A DNA stretch of 64,000 bases from Brevundimonas sp. (GTDB taxonomy: Bacteria > Pseudomonadota > Alphaproteobacteria > Caulobacterales > Caulobacteraceae). The stretch's first letter is position 1, and each line of letters begins with the position of its first letter. Made by a program: the position numbers and the translations under genes. Positions 46,354 to 55,632 of the stretch are shown here, in pieces. A model generated the notes under the pieces. That model was given only the letters and a program-made list of their open reading frames with translations. It searched no databases and was not told the origin of the DNA. Location of the stretch: contig NZ_JAIXTC010000031.1 in NCBI RefSeq assembly GCF_027484365.1, positions 1-64,000 of the forward strand. The letters are read 5' to 3'.

Positions 46354-49300
46354 GCGCCCCCGACACCTCTGTGCGCATCCTGCCCGACACCGCCCAGATC
46401 GCGGCGGCCGACCCGCGTCAGTCGGTCTTCGTCACCGCCAACGCCGGCTCCGGGAAGACCTCGACCCTCGTCGACCGCGTGGCCCGGCTGCTGCTGGAGG
46501 AGGTCCAGCCCGGCGAGATCCTGTGCGTCACCTACACCAAGGCCGCCGCCGCCGAGATGCAGGCGCGCCTCTTCGACCGGCTCGGCGCCTGGGCCGTCAT
46601 GGACGACCGCGCCCTGTCGGCCTCCCTGGCCGACCTCGACGGCCGCGACGCCGCCACCCTGTCCCACGCCGACCTGTCGCGGGCGCGCAAACTGTTCGCC
46701 AAGGCGCTCGACACGCCCGGCGGTCTGAAGATCCAGACCCTGCACGCCTTCTGCGAAAAACTGCTGCGGCGCTTCCCGCTGGAGGCCGGCGTCACCCCCG
46801 GCTTCACCGTGCTGGAGGATCAGGCGGCCCTTGCCCTGTCCCACGCCGCGCGAGAGGACCTGGCCCGGGCGGCGCTCGCCGACACCGACGGCCGCATCGG
46901 CCGCGCCTATGCCCATTTCGCCGTCGAACTCGACTGGGCCAGCTTCGAGAGCCTGCTGGCCCGGATCGAGCAGGATCGCGCCAAACTGATCGCCTACATC
47001 GGTCGCGTGGCCGACGGGTCCGCGCCCGGGCCCCACGCCCTCGTCGGCGCCGATCCCGACAGTGACGTCGCGACGATCCAGTCCGACTTCATGCGCTTCC
47101 TCGACCGGGGCGAATGGCTGGAGATCGCCGAGCTGATGTCCACCGGTTCGGTCACGGATCAGGGCTGCGCCGACCGCATGTACGCAGCCGACTGGACCTT
47201 CCCGGAGGTGTCCTCGGTCTTCCTGACCTCGGGAGCGCCCCGCAAGTCGATGGCCACCAAGTCCGCGCCCACCCACGCGCGCGACTGGCTGACGGCCCTG
47301 CAGGATAAGGTCGTCGCCACGCTCGGGGAGGTCCGCAAGGCCCGCGTCGCCGAGGACACCGTTCACGTCCTCACACTGGCCCAGGCCCACGGCGCCTTCT
47401 ACGATCAGGCCAAGGCCCGGCGCGGCGCCCTCGATTTCGGCGATCTGGTCGCCCGCACGGTCGAACTCCTGACCGTCCGCGCCAACGCCGCCTGGGTCCT
47501 CTACAAGCTGGACGGCGGGGTCGAACACGTCCTGATCGACGAGGCCCAGGACACGGCCCCGGAACAGTGGGACATCATCCGCGCCCTGACCGAGGGCTTC
47601 TTCTCCGGCGCCGGATCACGCCGCTTCGGGGCCGGCCAGGTTGAGCGCACCGTCTTCGCCGTCGGCGACGAGAAACAGTCGATCTATTCCTTCCAGGGCG
47701 CCCGGCCCGAGCGGTTGAACCGCGAGGCCCAGTCCTACGAGACCCTCGTTCGCGGCGCCGGCTTCGCCTACACCGGTGTCGAACTGGCCACCTCCTTCCG
47801 CTCGACACCCGAGGTCCTGGGCTTCGTCGATGCGGTGTTCGAAGGTCCTGACCGCACCCGCGCCCTCGTCGGCGAACAGGTCGGCGCCATCCCGGCCCAC
47901 AAGGCGATGCGCGCCGACGATCAGGGCTGTATCGACCTCTGGCCCCTCTATGAGGACGAGAAGCCGCCCGAGCGCGACGCCTGGGACGATCCCGGCGATC
48001 AGGAGCCGGTCCAGGGCGCGCGCAAGCGGATGGCCGCCGACCTCGCACGCGATATCAGACGCCAGGTCGAGACCGGCGTCGCGGTGCAGGACCGCAAGGC
48101 CCGCGCCTTGCGTCCCTGCGGCTATGGCGATTTCCTGATCCTGGTCCGCCGCCGTGACGCGACCTTCGAGGAGATCATTCGGGCCCTGAAGGCGGCGGGC
48201 GTCCCCGTGGCCGGCGCCGACCGGCTGAAACTGTCGTCGCACATCGCCTTCGACGACCTGATCGCCGTGGCCCGGTTCGCCCTCTACCCCGACGACGACC
48301 TCAGCCTCGCCGGGACCTTACGCAGCCCCTTCTGCGACCTGGACGAGGACAGTCTGTTCGACCTCGCCGGGGCCGAGCATCGCAAGGGTCGGCTGTGGTC
48401 CGTCCTGCAACGCCGCGCTCCCGAACGGCCTGAGTGGGCGCGAGCGAAGGCGCTGCTCGACTTCGCCATAGACCAGCGCGGCCGCGACCCCTTCGCCTTC
48501 TTCGCCGCCCTGCTGAACCGGGTGGACGAGACCGGCCGTTCGGGCCGTGCCCGCATCCTGTCCCGCCTCGGCCGCGAGGCGGAGGAGGCGATCGACGAGA
48601 CCCTGAACCAGGTGCTGGCCGCCGAACAGCGCGGCGGGCTCGACCTGGAGACGGCCCTGTCGATGCTGGAGGCCGCCGACGTCGAGGTGAAGCGCGAGCT
48701 CGAAGGGGCGCGCGGCGAGGTCCGCGTCATGACCGTCCACGGCTCGAAGGGGCTGGAGGCGCCGGTGGTGATCCTGCCCGACACCACGGCCCGGGCGAAG
48801 GCCCAGGGGCCGACCCTGATGCCGGTCGAATTCGCCCACGGGACCGAGGCCTGGCTGATGTGCCCGGGCTCGGAGAAGGAGGACTGCGAGGCCTCCGCCG
48901 CCGCCCGCGCCATCCGCCAGCAACGGGTCGACGACGAGACCCTGCGCCTCCTCTACGTCGCCCTGACCCGCGCCCGCGACCGGATCGTCATCCTGGGGCG
49001 CGGCTCGGGCCGGTCGAAACTGGGCTATGAGGACGGCAGCTGGTGGGCCGTCCTGACCGAGACCTTCGAACGCCTCGGCGGACAGGTCCGCGACATCGGC
49101 GACGGCCGCCGCCGCTACGGCGTCGATCCCGAGGTGCTGGGCGCCGACGAGGCCGCCGTCCGATCCGCCGCCGATGTCCCCGCCTGGGCCCGGACCCTGC
49201 CGCCGGTTGATCCGTCAGCCCGCTACGTCTCCCCGTCACAGATGGAGGGCGCCAAACGCATCGCCGCCCCGTCCCCGCTCGCCGTCTCATCGACCGGGGA

Positions 49301-49826
49301 GGGGGCCGCCCTCGGCCGCTTCCGCCGCGGCGACCTGATCCACCTGCTGCTCGAACGCCTGCCCGAGATCGCCGCCGCCGACCGCGCCGGGGCCGCCGCC
49401 CGCCTGCTGGCGAAGGAACGCGACCTCTCTGAACCCCAGCGCGCCGAGATGATCGCCGCCGCCTTCCGCGTGCTCGACGACGCCCGTTTCAACGCGGTCT
49501 TCGGCCCCGGCTCCCGCGCCGAGATCGCCCTGACCGGGGGCGCTGAGTCCCTGCGCCCCGGCGTCGTCATCAACGGCCGCATCGACCGGCTGGTGGTCAC
49601 GCCCGACCGGGTCCTCGTCGTCGACTACAAGACCAACCGCCCCGCCCCCGACCGCATCGAGAACGCCGACCCCGCCTACGTCGCCCAGATGGCGACCTAT
49701 GTCGCGGTCCTGGCCCGGCTCTATCCCGACCGCCCGGTCGAGGCGGCCCTGGTCTGGACCGACGGGCCGAAGCTGATGCCGGTGCCGCAGGGGTTGATGG
49801 ATGAGGCGTTAGCGGGGTTGAGGTGA
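46350..49826 (+). CDS. addA: Double-strand break repair helicase-nuclease subunit AddA
   Basis: 1158 residues of the UvrD-like superfamily 1 helicases with a C-terminal nuclease. Seen are Walker A TANAGSGKTSTLVDRVA, motif Ia LCVTYTKAAAAEMQARL, motif II LIDEAQDTAPEQW, motif III VGDEKQSIYSFQGA, motif V VMTVHGSKGLEAPVV, motif VI LLYVALTRARDRIV, and nuclease VVDYKTNRPAP. It unwinds DNA ends together with AddB. The frame is open 11 codons upstream. ATG 46350 (ATGA overlap with addB) is preferred. Confidence 0.96.
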   Translation: MSAPDTSVRILPDTAQIAAADPRQSVFVTANAGSGKTSTLVDRVARLLLEEVQPGEILCVTYTKAAAAEMQARLFDRLGAWAVMDDRALSASLADLDGRDAATLSHADLSRARKLFAKALDTPGGLKIQTLHAFCEKLLRRFPLEAGVTPGFTVLEDQAALALSHAAREDLARAALADTDGRIGRAYAHFAVELDWASFESLLARIEQDRAKLIAYIGRVADGSAPGPHALVGADPDSDVATIQSDFMRFLDRGEWLEIAELMSTGSVTDQGCADRMYAADWTFPEVSSVFLTSGAPRKSMATKSAPTHARDWLTALQDKVVATLGEVRKARVAEDTVHVLTLAQAHGAFYDQAKARRGALDFGDLVARTVELLTVRANAAWVLYKLDGGVEHVLIDEAQDTAPEQWDIIRALTEGFFSGAGSRRFGAGQVERTVFAVGDEKQSIYSFQGARPERLNREAQSYETLVRGAGFAYTGVELATSFRSTPEVLGFVDAVFEGPDRTRALVGEQVGAIPAHKAMRADDQGCIDLWPLYEDEKPPERDAWDDPGDQEPVQGARKRMAADLARDIRRQVETGVAVQDRKARALRPCGYGDFLILVRRRDATFEEIIRALKAAGVPVAGADRLKLSSHIAFDDLIAVARFALYPDDDLSLAGTLRSPFCDLDEDSLFDLAGAEHRKGRLWSVLQRRAPERPEWARAKALLDFAIDQRGRDPFAFFAALLNRVDETGRSGRARILSRLGREAEEAIDETLNQVLAAEQRGGLDLETALSMLEAADVEVKRELEGARGEVRVMTVHGSKGLEAPVVILPDTTARAKAQGPTLMPVEFAHGTEAWLMCPGSEKEDCEASAAARAIRQQRVDDETLRLLYVALTRARDRIVILGRGSGRSKLGYEDGSWWAVLTETFERLGGQVRDIGDGRRRYGVDPEVLGADEAAVRSAADVPAWARTLPPVDPSARYVSPSQMEGAKRIAAPSPLAVSSTGEGAALGRFRRGDLIHLLLERLPEIAAADRAGAAARLLAKERDLSEPQRAEMIAAAFRVLDDARFNAVFGPGSRAEIALTGGAESLRPGVVINGRIDRLVVTPDRVLVVDYKTNRPAPDRIENADPAYVAQMATYVAVLARLYPDRPVEAALVWTDGPKLMPVPQGLMDEALAGLR

Positions 49827-50315
49827 CAGCCACAGATGCGGGACTGCCACATCTCCGCAACAGGTAGGCAACTGCAGTTCGCTGCTGCATCTAGACGATG
49901 GCGGCCATAATCATGGTGATGCCAACTGCTAAGAACGGCAATAGATACCAAGGCACCCCCAAGCCAAGCAGGTGAGCGACTCCGTTGCCTGCTGCAAGAA
50001 GGACCGTCCACAAGACTGCACGGCGAAACAAGGAGCTCCAGACGTTCTGCTGTTTTGGCATGAAGACCCTTCGCGAATGGTCAGATCATCTCATGAAGCG
50101 TGTCATTGCTGAAGCCCGTTCGGCAGTCGGGCCAGCTCCTCTGTTGCCGGCCAGATATGTACGACGGGTCGGAAGAAGATGTTTTTGCATCTCGGGGTGT
50201 CCCTGCTTCCCACCGAAGTGTGGACAGCCTTCCGTTGATTTCCCCCAGAATCGCCCCACATCTCCAAACAACAGAACACCGGGCGCGCCGACGCAGCCCT
50301 GAGGAGAGAACTGCA
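49827..50315. other. Lower-GC spacer between addA and trxA
   Basis: Unlike the flanks, this 490-base stretch has runs such as TAGATACCAAGG and GTTTTTGCAT and weak codon structure. It contains one small minus-strand ORF (49891-50061). The remainder, 50062-50315, shows no convincing gene and presumably holds the trxA promoter. Confidence 0.6.
49891..50061 (-). CDS. Small hydrophobic protein, 56 residues
   Basis: Reads MPKQQNVWSSLFRR, then two hydrophobic stretches (about 15-36 and 39-56) joined by a short GLGVP turn, and ends at TAG. The topology would be a two-helix hairpin in the inner membrane with a basic cytoplasmic N-terminus. A GAAGGG ribosome-binding site lies about six bases before the ATG. 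I recognise no family. Codon use and GC are lower than in addA or trxA, so it may be recently acquired. Confidence 0.55.
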   Translation of the reverse strand: MPKQQNVWSSLFRRAVLWTVLLAAGNGVAHLLGLGVPWYLLPFLAVGITMIMAAIV

Positions 50316-50651
50316 ATGGCCACGGTCAAGGTCACCGACGAGAGCTTCGACGCCGACGTGCTGAAATCGTCCACCCCCGTGCTGGTGGACTTCTGGGCGG
50401 AGTGGTGCGGCCCCTGCAAGCAGATCGGCCCGGCCCTGGAGCAGATCTCCGACGAACTGGGCGGCCAGGTCACCATCGCCAAGATCAACATCGACGACAG
50501 CCCGATGACCCCGTCGAAGCTGGGCGTGAAGGGCATCCCGACCCTGATGCTGTTCAAGGACGGCCAGATGGCCTCGCTCAAGGTCGGCGCCATGCCCAAG
50601 GGCAAGATCCTGGAATGGCTCGCCGAGACGGGCATCGCGGCGAAGGCGTAG
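50316..50651 (+). CDS. trxA: Thioredoxin
   Basis: 111 residues. The redox motif is [16 protein letters not shown], and cis-Pro is in [12 protein letters not shown]. It reduces protein disulfides in the cytoplasm using thioredoxin reductase. GAGGAGAG at 50301-50308 is the ribosome-binding site and fixes ATG 50316. A longer in-frame extension upstream is not coding. Proximity of trxA to addA is common in alphaproteobacteria. Confidence 0.97.
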   Translation: MATVKVTDESFDADVLKSSTPVLVDFWAEWCGPCKQIGPALEQISDELGGQVTIAKINIDDSPMTPSKLGVKGIPTLMLFKDGQMASLKVGAMPKGKILEWLAETGIAAKA

Positions 50652-50663
50652 AGGTAATCCTGC

Positions 50664-50806
50664 TCCCTCTCGGGGGAGAAGGTGGCAGGCGCAGCCTGAC
50701 GGATGAGGGGGCTGTGTCCGCCCCCTCGCTCTCGCCGATGCGAGCACTGAAACCGCCCCCTCATCCGAGCCCTTCGGGCCCACCTTCTCCCCCGAGGGGA
50801 GAAGGG
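50664..50806. repeat. Compound palindromic intergenic repeat
   Basis: Outer arms contain CGGGGGAGAAGGTGG (50671-50685) and CCACCTTCTCCCCCG (near 50780-50794). Inner arms are GGATGAGGGGGC (50701-50712) and GCCCCCTCATCC (50755-50766). A nested hairpin structure of about 140 bases separates trxA from trmD. Related to the other GA-rich repeats here. Confidence 0.85.
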
Positions 50807-50819
50807 CTATGGGCTGACG

Positions 50820-51590
50820 ATGTTCACCGCCACCGTCCTGACCATGTTCCCCGAGGCCTTTCCCGGCCCGCTCGGCGTGTCGTTGATCGGCACGGCCTGG
50901 CGCGAGAAGGGGCTGTGGGACCTGCAAACGCTGGACATTCGTGACTTTTCCGAAGATAAGCGCGGCTTCCTGGACGACACCCCTGCGGGTGGCGGCCCCG
51001 GACAGGTCCTCAAAGCGGACGTGGTGGCCCGGGCTCTAGACAGCCTTTCAGGTCCGCCCCGGCCGCTTTTGTACATGAGCGCACGCGGTCGACCCCTGAC
51101 GCAGGCGCGAGTCAAGGACTGGGCCAAGGCGGACGGCATCGTCGTCCTCTGTGGCCGGTTCGAGGGGGTGGACCAGCGGGTGCTTGATGCCCGCGGGTTC
51201 GAGGAGGTCTCCGTCGGAGACGCGGTCCTGGCCGGTGGCGAGGCGGCGGCGATGGTGGTGATCGAGGCGTGCGTACGACTGATCCCCGGCGTTCTGGGCC
51301 AGGCCGAAAGCCTGTCCTCCGAAAGCTTCGAGGACGGTCTTCTTGAGCATCCGCAGTACACGCGACCGCGGACGTTCGAGGGGATCGACATCCCGGAGGT
51401 CCTGTTGTCCGGCGACCATCGCAAGATGGCGGCCTGGCGTCAGGAACAAAGGGAAAAGACCACGCAGGAACGCAGACCGGATCTCTGGGACGCGCATCTT
51501 GCGACACGACCTGCGGAATCTTCCGCCAAATCCCCCCGTCGAGCTCGCTCGACGGGATCTACTGCGGGGCCTGGCCCCGCCAAATCATAG
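50820..51590 (+). CDS. trmD: tRNA (guanine(37)-N1)-methyltransferase
   Basis: 256 residues. It methylates G37 of tRNAs to prevent frameshifts. The SPOUT knot segments are [22 protein letters not shown] and [20 protein letters not shown], followed by [11 protein letters not shown] and [14 protein letters not shown]. The last 25 residues are basic and low-complexity, an extension beyond the usual domain. It stands 33 bases before rplS. The usual rpsP-rimM partners are not directly upstream. Confidence 0.96.
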   Translation: MFTATVLTMFPEAFPGPLGVSLIGTAWREKGLWDLQTLDIRDFSEDKRGFLDDTPAGGGPGQVLKADVVARALDSLSGPPRPLLYMSARGRPLTQARVKDWAKADGIVVLCGRFEGVDQRVLDARGFEEVSVGDAVLAGGEAAAMVVIEACVRLIPGVLGQAESLSSESFEDGLLEHPQYTRPRTFEGIDIPEVLLSGDHRKMAAWRQEQREKTTQERRPDLWDAHLATRPAESSAKSPRRARSTGSTAGPGPAKS

Positions 51591-51623
51591 CTAAAGGGCG
51601 CCAAAGCCCGAGGAGAATAGACT

Positions 51624-52049
51624 ATGGCCAACATCCTTCAGACGCTCGAAGCGGAAGAAAAAGCCCGCCTGATCGCCGTTCGCGAGATCCCGAACTTCCA
51701 GCCCGGCGACACGCTTCGCGTCAACGTCAAGATCAAGGAAGGCGAGCGCGAACGCGTTCAGGCCTTCGAAGGCGTCTGCATCGCCCGCGCCGGCGGCGGC
51801 GTGAACGAGAACTTCACCGTCCGGAAAATCTCCTTCGGCGAGGGCGTCGAGCGCGTCTTCCCGATCCTGTCGCCGAACATCGAGTCGATCGAAGTGAAGC
51901 GTCGCGGCGTCGTCCGGCGCGCCAAGCTGTACTACCTGCGCGACCGTCGCGGTAAGTCGGCCCGTATCGCCGAACGCCAGACCGTCCGCCCCGCCAAGGG
52001 CGCCGTCGTCCCGGTCACCGGCTCGGCCGACAAGGGCGACGAGGCGTAA
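51624..52049 (+). CDS. rplS: 50S ribosomal protein L19
   Basis: 141 residues, slightly longer than the common 115-130. It lies at the interface of the ribosomal subunits. The conserved [20 protein letters not shown] and [17 protein letters not shown] segments are clear. A short tail ([20 protein letters not shown]) follows. AGGAGAA precedes the ATG. Probably co-transcribed with trmD. Confidence 0.97.
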   Translation: MANILQTLEAEEKARLIAVREIPNFQPGDTLRVNVKIKEGERERVQAFEGVCIARAGGGVNENFTVRKISFGEGVERVFPILSPNIESIEVKRRGVVRRAKLYYLRDRRGKSARIAERQTVRPAKGAVVPVTGSADKGDEA

Positions 52050-52097
52050 TTCTGGGGGCTACCGCCCTTCGGGCTACTTGAGCCCCGCTAGCGAAAG

Positions 52098-52126
52098 GGC
52101 CCCGGCGGAAACGCCGGGGCCTTTTT
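52098..52126 (+). terminator. Rho-independent terminator after rplS
   Basis: A 10-bp perfect stem GGCCCCGGCG/CGCCGGGGCC (52098-52107/52112-52121) with a GAAA tetraloop is followed by five T residues. Confidence 0.95.
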
Positions 52127-52139
52127 CGTGTAGGTGCGC

Positions 52140-52853
52140 CTAGCCCGGATGGACGCCGGTGAACTGGTCGGGCCGCAGGAAGCGCCGGGTGAACCGGGCC
52201 TCGGCGATCGCGCCGTTGAAATAGTTGACGCGGTTGATGCGCGTCCCGACCGAGGCCCGCCCCGGCCCCTGGGGCGTGAAGGCCAGCGCTGCCTCGCCCT
52301 GAAGCTCGCCGTCGACGAATGCGCGATAGGTCGTCCCGTCATAGGTCTGGGCCACGTGAAACCAGCGGCCGACCGGATGGCGACGATCCGGGAACAGCAG
52401 CGTCTGATTGTAGGTCGGGCCCTTCACGAAGGTGTCCAGCGCCCATTCCTGGTCGTAGACGCGGATCTCGAACAGGAAGCGTGTCCCGACCGGGGTCTGG
52501 CCCGGGATGACGGCCTCGTCGGACTGCAGGTGCAGCCAGCGCTGCTCGAAGGCGCCGCCGTCCGGCCGGAACACCGCTTCGAAGGCGAAGGTCGCGGCGC
52601 CGGCCAGGGGATGGCGGCCGATGAACAGGGCGTCGTCCACACCGTCGAACTGCAAGGCGCCACCGGGGGGCGAGGCCGGACCCTCGACGCGCCGGGGCGC
52701 GCCCTCGATCGTCAGCGGCGCCCCGAGCCGCTCCAGTTCGCCGAAGCGCCAGACCTCCTGACCCGAGCCGCCGGCCCCGATCAGGGACGCGCAGGCGCCG
52801 GTCGCCGTCACGCCCGCCGCCGCCCCGCCTACCAGAAGCTGTCGCCGGTCCAT
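52140..52853 (-). CDS. Exported LamG/concanavalin-like carbohydrate-binding protein
   Basis: 237 residues. The N-terminus MDRRQLLVGGAAAG looks like a Tat-type or lipoprotein signal (the Cys in GACASLIG could be lipidated). The rest is a LamG/concanavalin A-like lectin fold: LQFDGVDDALFIG, GRWFHVAQTYDGTTYRAFVDGE and the late YFNGAIAEARF. It could bind pectin or cell-wall sugars for the lyase. The start overlaps the lyase stop by one base, so the two are co-translated. Confidence 0.78.
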   Translation of the reverse strand: MDRRQLLVGGAAAGVTATGACASLIGAGGSGQEVWRFGELERLGAPLTIEGAPRRVEGPASPPGGALQFDGVDDALFIGRHPLAGAATFAFEAVFRPDGGAFEQRWLHLQSDEAVIPGQTPVGTRFLFEIRVYDQEWALDTFVKGPTYNQTLLFPDRRHPVGRWFHVAQTYDGTTYRAFVDGELQGEAALAFTPQGPGRASVGTRINRVNYFNGAIAEARFTRRFLRPDQFTGVHPG

Positions 52854-54502
52854 CAGGCTTCCAGCGCCTCGATCAGGTCGCCGATGTTGCGGATGAAGGT
52901 CTCGGTCGAGATACACTCCACCGGGAAGTCGGTGAGATAGGGCGAGGTGTCCCACAGATCGCCGACGCGGGTCGTCTGATACTCGCCGCCGGTGACCGCC
53001 TGGGGTGACGGGCCCCGGTAGGGGTTGGACGTCGTGGTGAGCGGCGTCGGCCAGTAGCCGCGCGCATTGAGGCTCGCGGCCAGTTCCGCCGCCCGCCCGG
53101 CCGCCACCGGACGCGCCCGCCGCCCCTCGGTCGACATGTCCCAGATGCTGACGTCGCGCAGGGTGAAGTATTTCGGCAGTTTAAGCGTGCCCGGCCGAAC
53201 CTTCAGTGGCGAGGCGGCGATCAGGGCCGCCGGATCCAGCGCGGACGCGGCCTCCAGCTCGACGCGCAGTGCGGCCGTGTCGAGGTTCCGGAAGGAGCCG
53301 TAGTGAACGATCAGATTGGTCGGGTTCTCGTCGGCATAGTAGCGGCCGTTGCGGATGTTAGAGCCTCGTCGGTGGATATAGACCGGGGTGTTCGAGCCCT
53401 CGAGGATGAAGGTCGGATGGGTCCGGCCCGGGGCGATCAGGGCCTGCGGCGTCTTCACCTGGTCCAGCCAGTCCAGCGCCTCGGGCAGACGGGCCAGGTA
53501 TTTGCGGTCGCCCGTCAATTTGTAGAAGCCGATCATCGACCGGATGTTCGTCGCCGTCGTGTGGGTGGCGAAGGCTTTCGGCTCGATCGTGCGCGCCGGG
53601 GCCGGCTTAAGGGTGTCCGGATAGTGCTGCAGGCCCCAGGCGGGCTGCGGCATCGGCTGCTGGGTGGCGACGAAGATATCCATGCCGCGCTGGATCGCGT
53701 CGACCAGGCGGCGGTCGTTCGAGCCGAGCGCCTGGTGGCAGTAGAGCAGGAACTCGATGTTCTCGCCCGCCACGTCGTCGTTGAAGGTGATGTAGGGGGT
53801 ATAGTCCGGGTTGCCGTGCAGGCCGCCGGCCCCCTCGACGAACGGGAAGCGCTGGGGCCAGCCGCCGTTCGGGTACTGGGCGTCGAGGACGAACTGGATC
53901 GCTCTGTCGAGCGGCGCCCGGTATCTGCGCTCGCGCTTCTCCAGATAGACCCGCAGCAGCAGCTGGGAGGCCTCGGCCGTGCCGGCGTCATCGAAGGTGG
54001 CGTTGCCGTAGTAGTGCTGGAATTCCTCCAGCCGCCAAGCGTTGCCGCCGATCGTCTCGTACCACTGTTTGAGACTGTCCTCGCCCGCCGTGTCGATGAC
54101 GTAGTTCCAGCCGCCGCGCGGATGCTGGCCGGCGATCAGGGCGTCGGCGGCGGCCTTGGCGGCGGTGTAGAACTGCTCGTCGCCGGTGGCGTGATAGGCG
54201 TCGAGATAGGCGTGGCCCACGGTCGCCGTGCCCGGAGGCTGGACCCAGATCATGGTCGGCGAGGCTTCCAGCTCGCCCCAGCGACGCGAGAAGTCGGGCA
54301 GGACGTTCCAGACATAGCCGCCGCCGACGGCGACCTCATTGGCCATGAAGGCCGCGGCGCGCTTCATCGTGGCCACAATGGCGGCGCGGTCCGGCGCGGC
54401 GCCCCCTTGAGCCCCTTGCGCGAAGGCGGGGGCCGCACCACCGACCGCCATCAGGGCGGCGCCCGAGGCGAGGACGGCGCGGCGCGACAGGGTCGGCGAC
54501 AT
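52853..54502 (-). CDS. Pectate lyase, polysaccharide lyase family 10
   Basis: 549 residues. A Tat-like signal peptide (SRRAVLASGAALMAVGG, about residues 6-28) leads to the alpha/alpha-toroid PL10 pectate lyase fold. Typical segments are HPRGGWNYVID, FVLDAQYPNGGWPQRFP and ITFNDDVAGENIEFL. It cleaves polygalacturonate by beta-elimination, giving unsaturated oligouronates. The C-terminal 100 residues are an extra region. A LacI-type operator lies 74-88 bases upstream of the start. It is first gene of a two-gene unit with the LamG protein. Confidence 0.88.
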   Translation of the reverse strand: MSPTLSRRAVLASGAALMAVGGAAPAFAQGAQGGAAPDRAAIVATMKRAAAFMANEVAVGGGYVWNVLPDFSRRWGELEASPTMIWVQPPGTATVGHAYLDAYHATGDEQFYTAAKAAADALIAGQHPRGGWNYVIDTAGEDSLKQWYETIGGNAWRLEEFQHYYGNATFDDAGTAEASQLLLRVYLEKRERRYRAPLDRAIQFVLDAQYPNGGWPQRFPFVEGAGGLHGNPDYTPYITFNDDVAGENIEFLLYCHQALGSNDRRLVDAIQRGMDIFVATQQPMPQPAWGLQHYPDTLKPAPARTIEPKAFATHTTATNIRSMIGFYKLTGDRKYLARLPEALDWLDQVKTPQALIAPGRTHPTFILEGSNTPVYIHRRGSNIRNGRYYADENPTNLIVHYGSFRNLDTAALRVELEAASALDPAALIAASPLKVRPGTLKLPKYFTLRDVSIWDMSTEGRRARPVAAGRAAELAASLNARGYWPTPLTTTSNPYRGPSPQAVTGGEYQTTRVGDLWDTSPYLTDFPVECISTETFIRNIGDLIEALEA

Positions 54503-54575
54503 GGGGAACTCCGGATCGTTTCCTAAGGACAGAAGCGCCGGGTCTTGCGCCCGGTCGCCGGGATCATAACCACGA

Positions 54576-54590
54576 TTGACACCGGTTTCC
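54576..54590. promoter_or_regulatory. LacI-type operator upstream of the pectate lyase gene
   Basis: TTGACACCGGTTTCC, identical to the copy at 58723-58737 and one base different from the inverse copy at 56631-56645. It lies in the 98-base gap between the lyase start and the kdgK stop. Confidence 0.7.
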
Positions 54591-54600
54591 TAGCGCCCGA

Positions 54601-55611
54601 TCACCGCCGGATGTCGAAGCCTTCGGCGGCCATGGCGGCCCGCACCTGGGCCTCGTCGAACAGGTTGAAGTCGCCCGGCACCGAATGCTTCAGGCCCGCC
54701 GCCGCGAGACCGAAGGCCAGGGCCTCGTCGTTCGACCAGCCCCTGTAGATGCCGAACAACACGCCCGAGGCGAAGGCGTCCCCGCCGCCGACCCGGTCCA
54801 CGACCCCGGTCAGGGAGATCGGCGCCGCGTGGTGTTCGCCGTCGCGGGTGATCATGACGGCCGACAGGGTCTGGTCCTGAACGCTGTCGTTGATGCGCAG
54901 GGTGCAGCAGATGCGCTCCAGCATCGGCCAGGTCTCGAACGCGACCCTGGCGGCGGCGCGCCGACGCTCGGCCGGATCGGCATGGTCGAACGCCCGACCC
55001 AGGACCAGGGCGAAGTCGCGGTCGTCGGCGAAGGCCAGGCTGGAGCCGGCCAGCATCTGGCCCAGGATGCGCGGCGGGTCGCCCGCCCATTCGGCCCAAA
55101 GCTTGCCGCGGAAATTGCCGTCGAAACTAACCTTCACCCCCGCTCTGGTCGCGGCGGCGACGGCGGCGAGGGCGGCGGCGGATCCGTTCGGGCCGGTCGC
55201 GGGCGTGACGCCCGACAGATGCAGCCACTCGACCCCGTCCAGCAGCGTCGCCCAGTCCAGCGCACCGTCGACATGCTGGACGAAGGCCGAGGCGGCGCGG
55301 TCGTAGAGCACTTCCGACGGACGGCGCACGGCGCCCGGCGTCAGGAAATACAGCCCCATCCGGCCCGGTTTGAAGACGATGCCGCGCGTGTCGACGCCGT
55401 GTTTGCGGATCTCGTCGCGGGCGGCCTGGCCCAGCGCATTGTCGGGCAGGACGGTGGCCATGGCGGCCGGCGCGCCATAGCGGGCCAGGGACACGGCGAC
55501 ATTGGCCTCCGCCCCGCCGGGGCGGACGGTCAGGCCGGGCGACTGCATCAACAGTTCGCCGTCGTTGGGCGTGAGACGCAGCAGCATCTCGCCGAAGCAC
55601 AGAATGGACAT
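54601..55611 (-). CDS. kdgK: 2-keto-3-deoxygluconate kinase
   Basis: 336 residues of the PfkB sugar-kinase family. It starts ILCFGEMLLRLTP, has GGAEANVAVSLARYG near the N-terminus, and the catalytic DRVGGGDAFASGVLFG motif near the C-terminus. It makes 2-keto-3-deoxy-6-phosphogluconate for the Entner-Doudoroff pathway. Location behind kduD and KdgK-like length support the assignment over other PfkB kinases. ATG 55611 is preferred over an upstream TTG. Confidence 0.9.
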   Translation of the reverse strand: MSILCFGEMLLRLTPNDGELLMQSPGLTVRPGGAEANVAVSLARYGAPAAMATVLPDNALGQAARDEIRKHGVDTRGIVFKPGRMGLYFLTPGAVRRPSEVLYDRAASAFVQHVDGALDWATLLDGVEWLHLSGVTPATGPNGSAAALAAVAAATRAGVKVSFDGNFRGKLWAEWAGDPPRILGQMLAGSSLAFADDRDFALVLGRAFDHADPAERRRAAARVAFETWPMLERICCTLRINDSVQDQTLSAVMITRDGEHHAAPISLTGVVDRVGGGDAFASGVLFGIYRGWSNDEALAFGLAAAGLKHSVPGDFNLFDEAQVRAAMAAEGFDIRR

Positions 55612-55632
55612 GGCCGCCAAGCTAACCGGGAC

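Noticed and set aside
50100..50315. N-terminal extension of thioredoxin
   Set aside because: The added sequence has no domain and the ribosome-binding site fixes the start at 50316.
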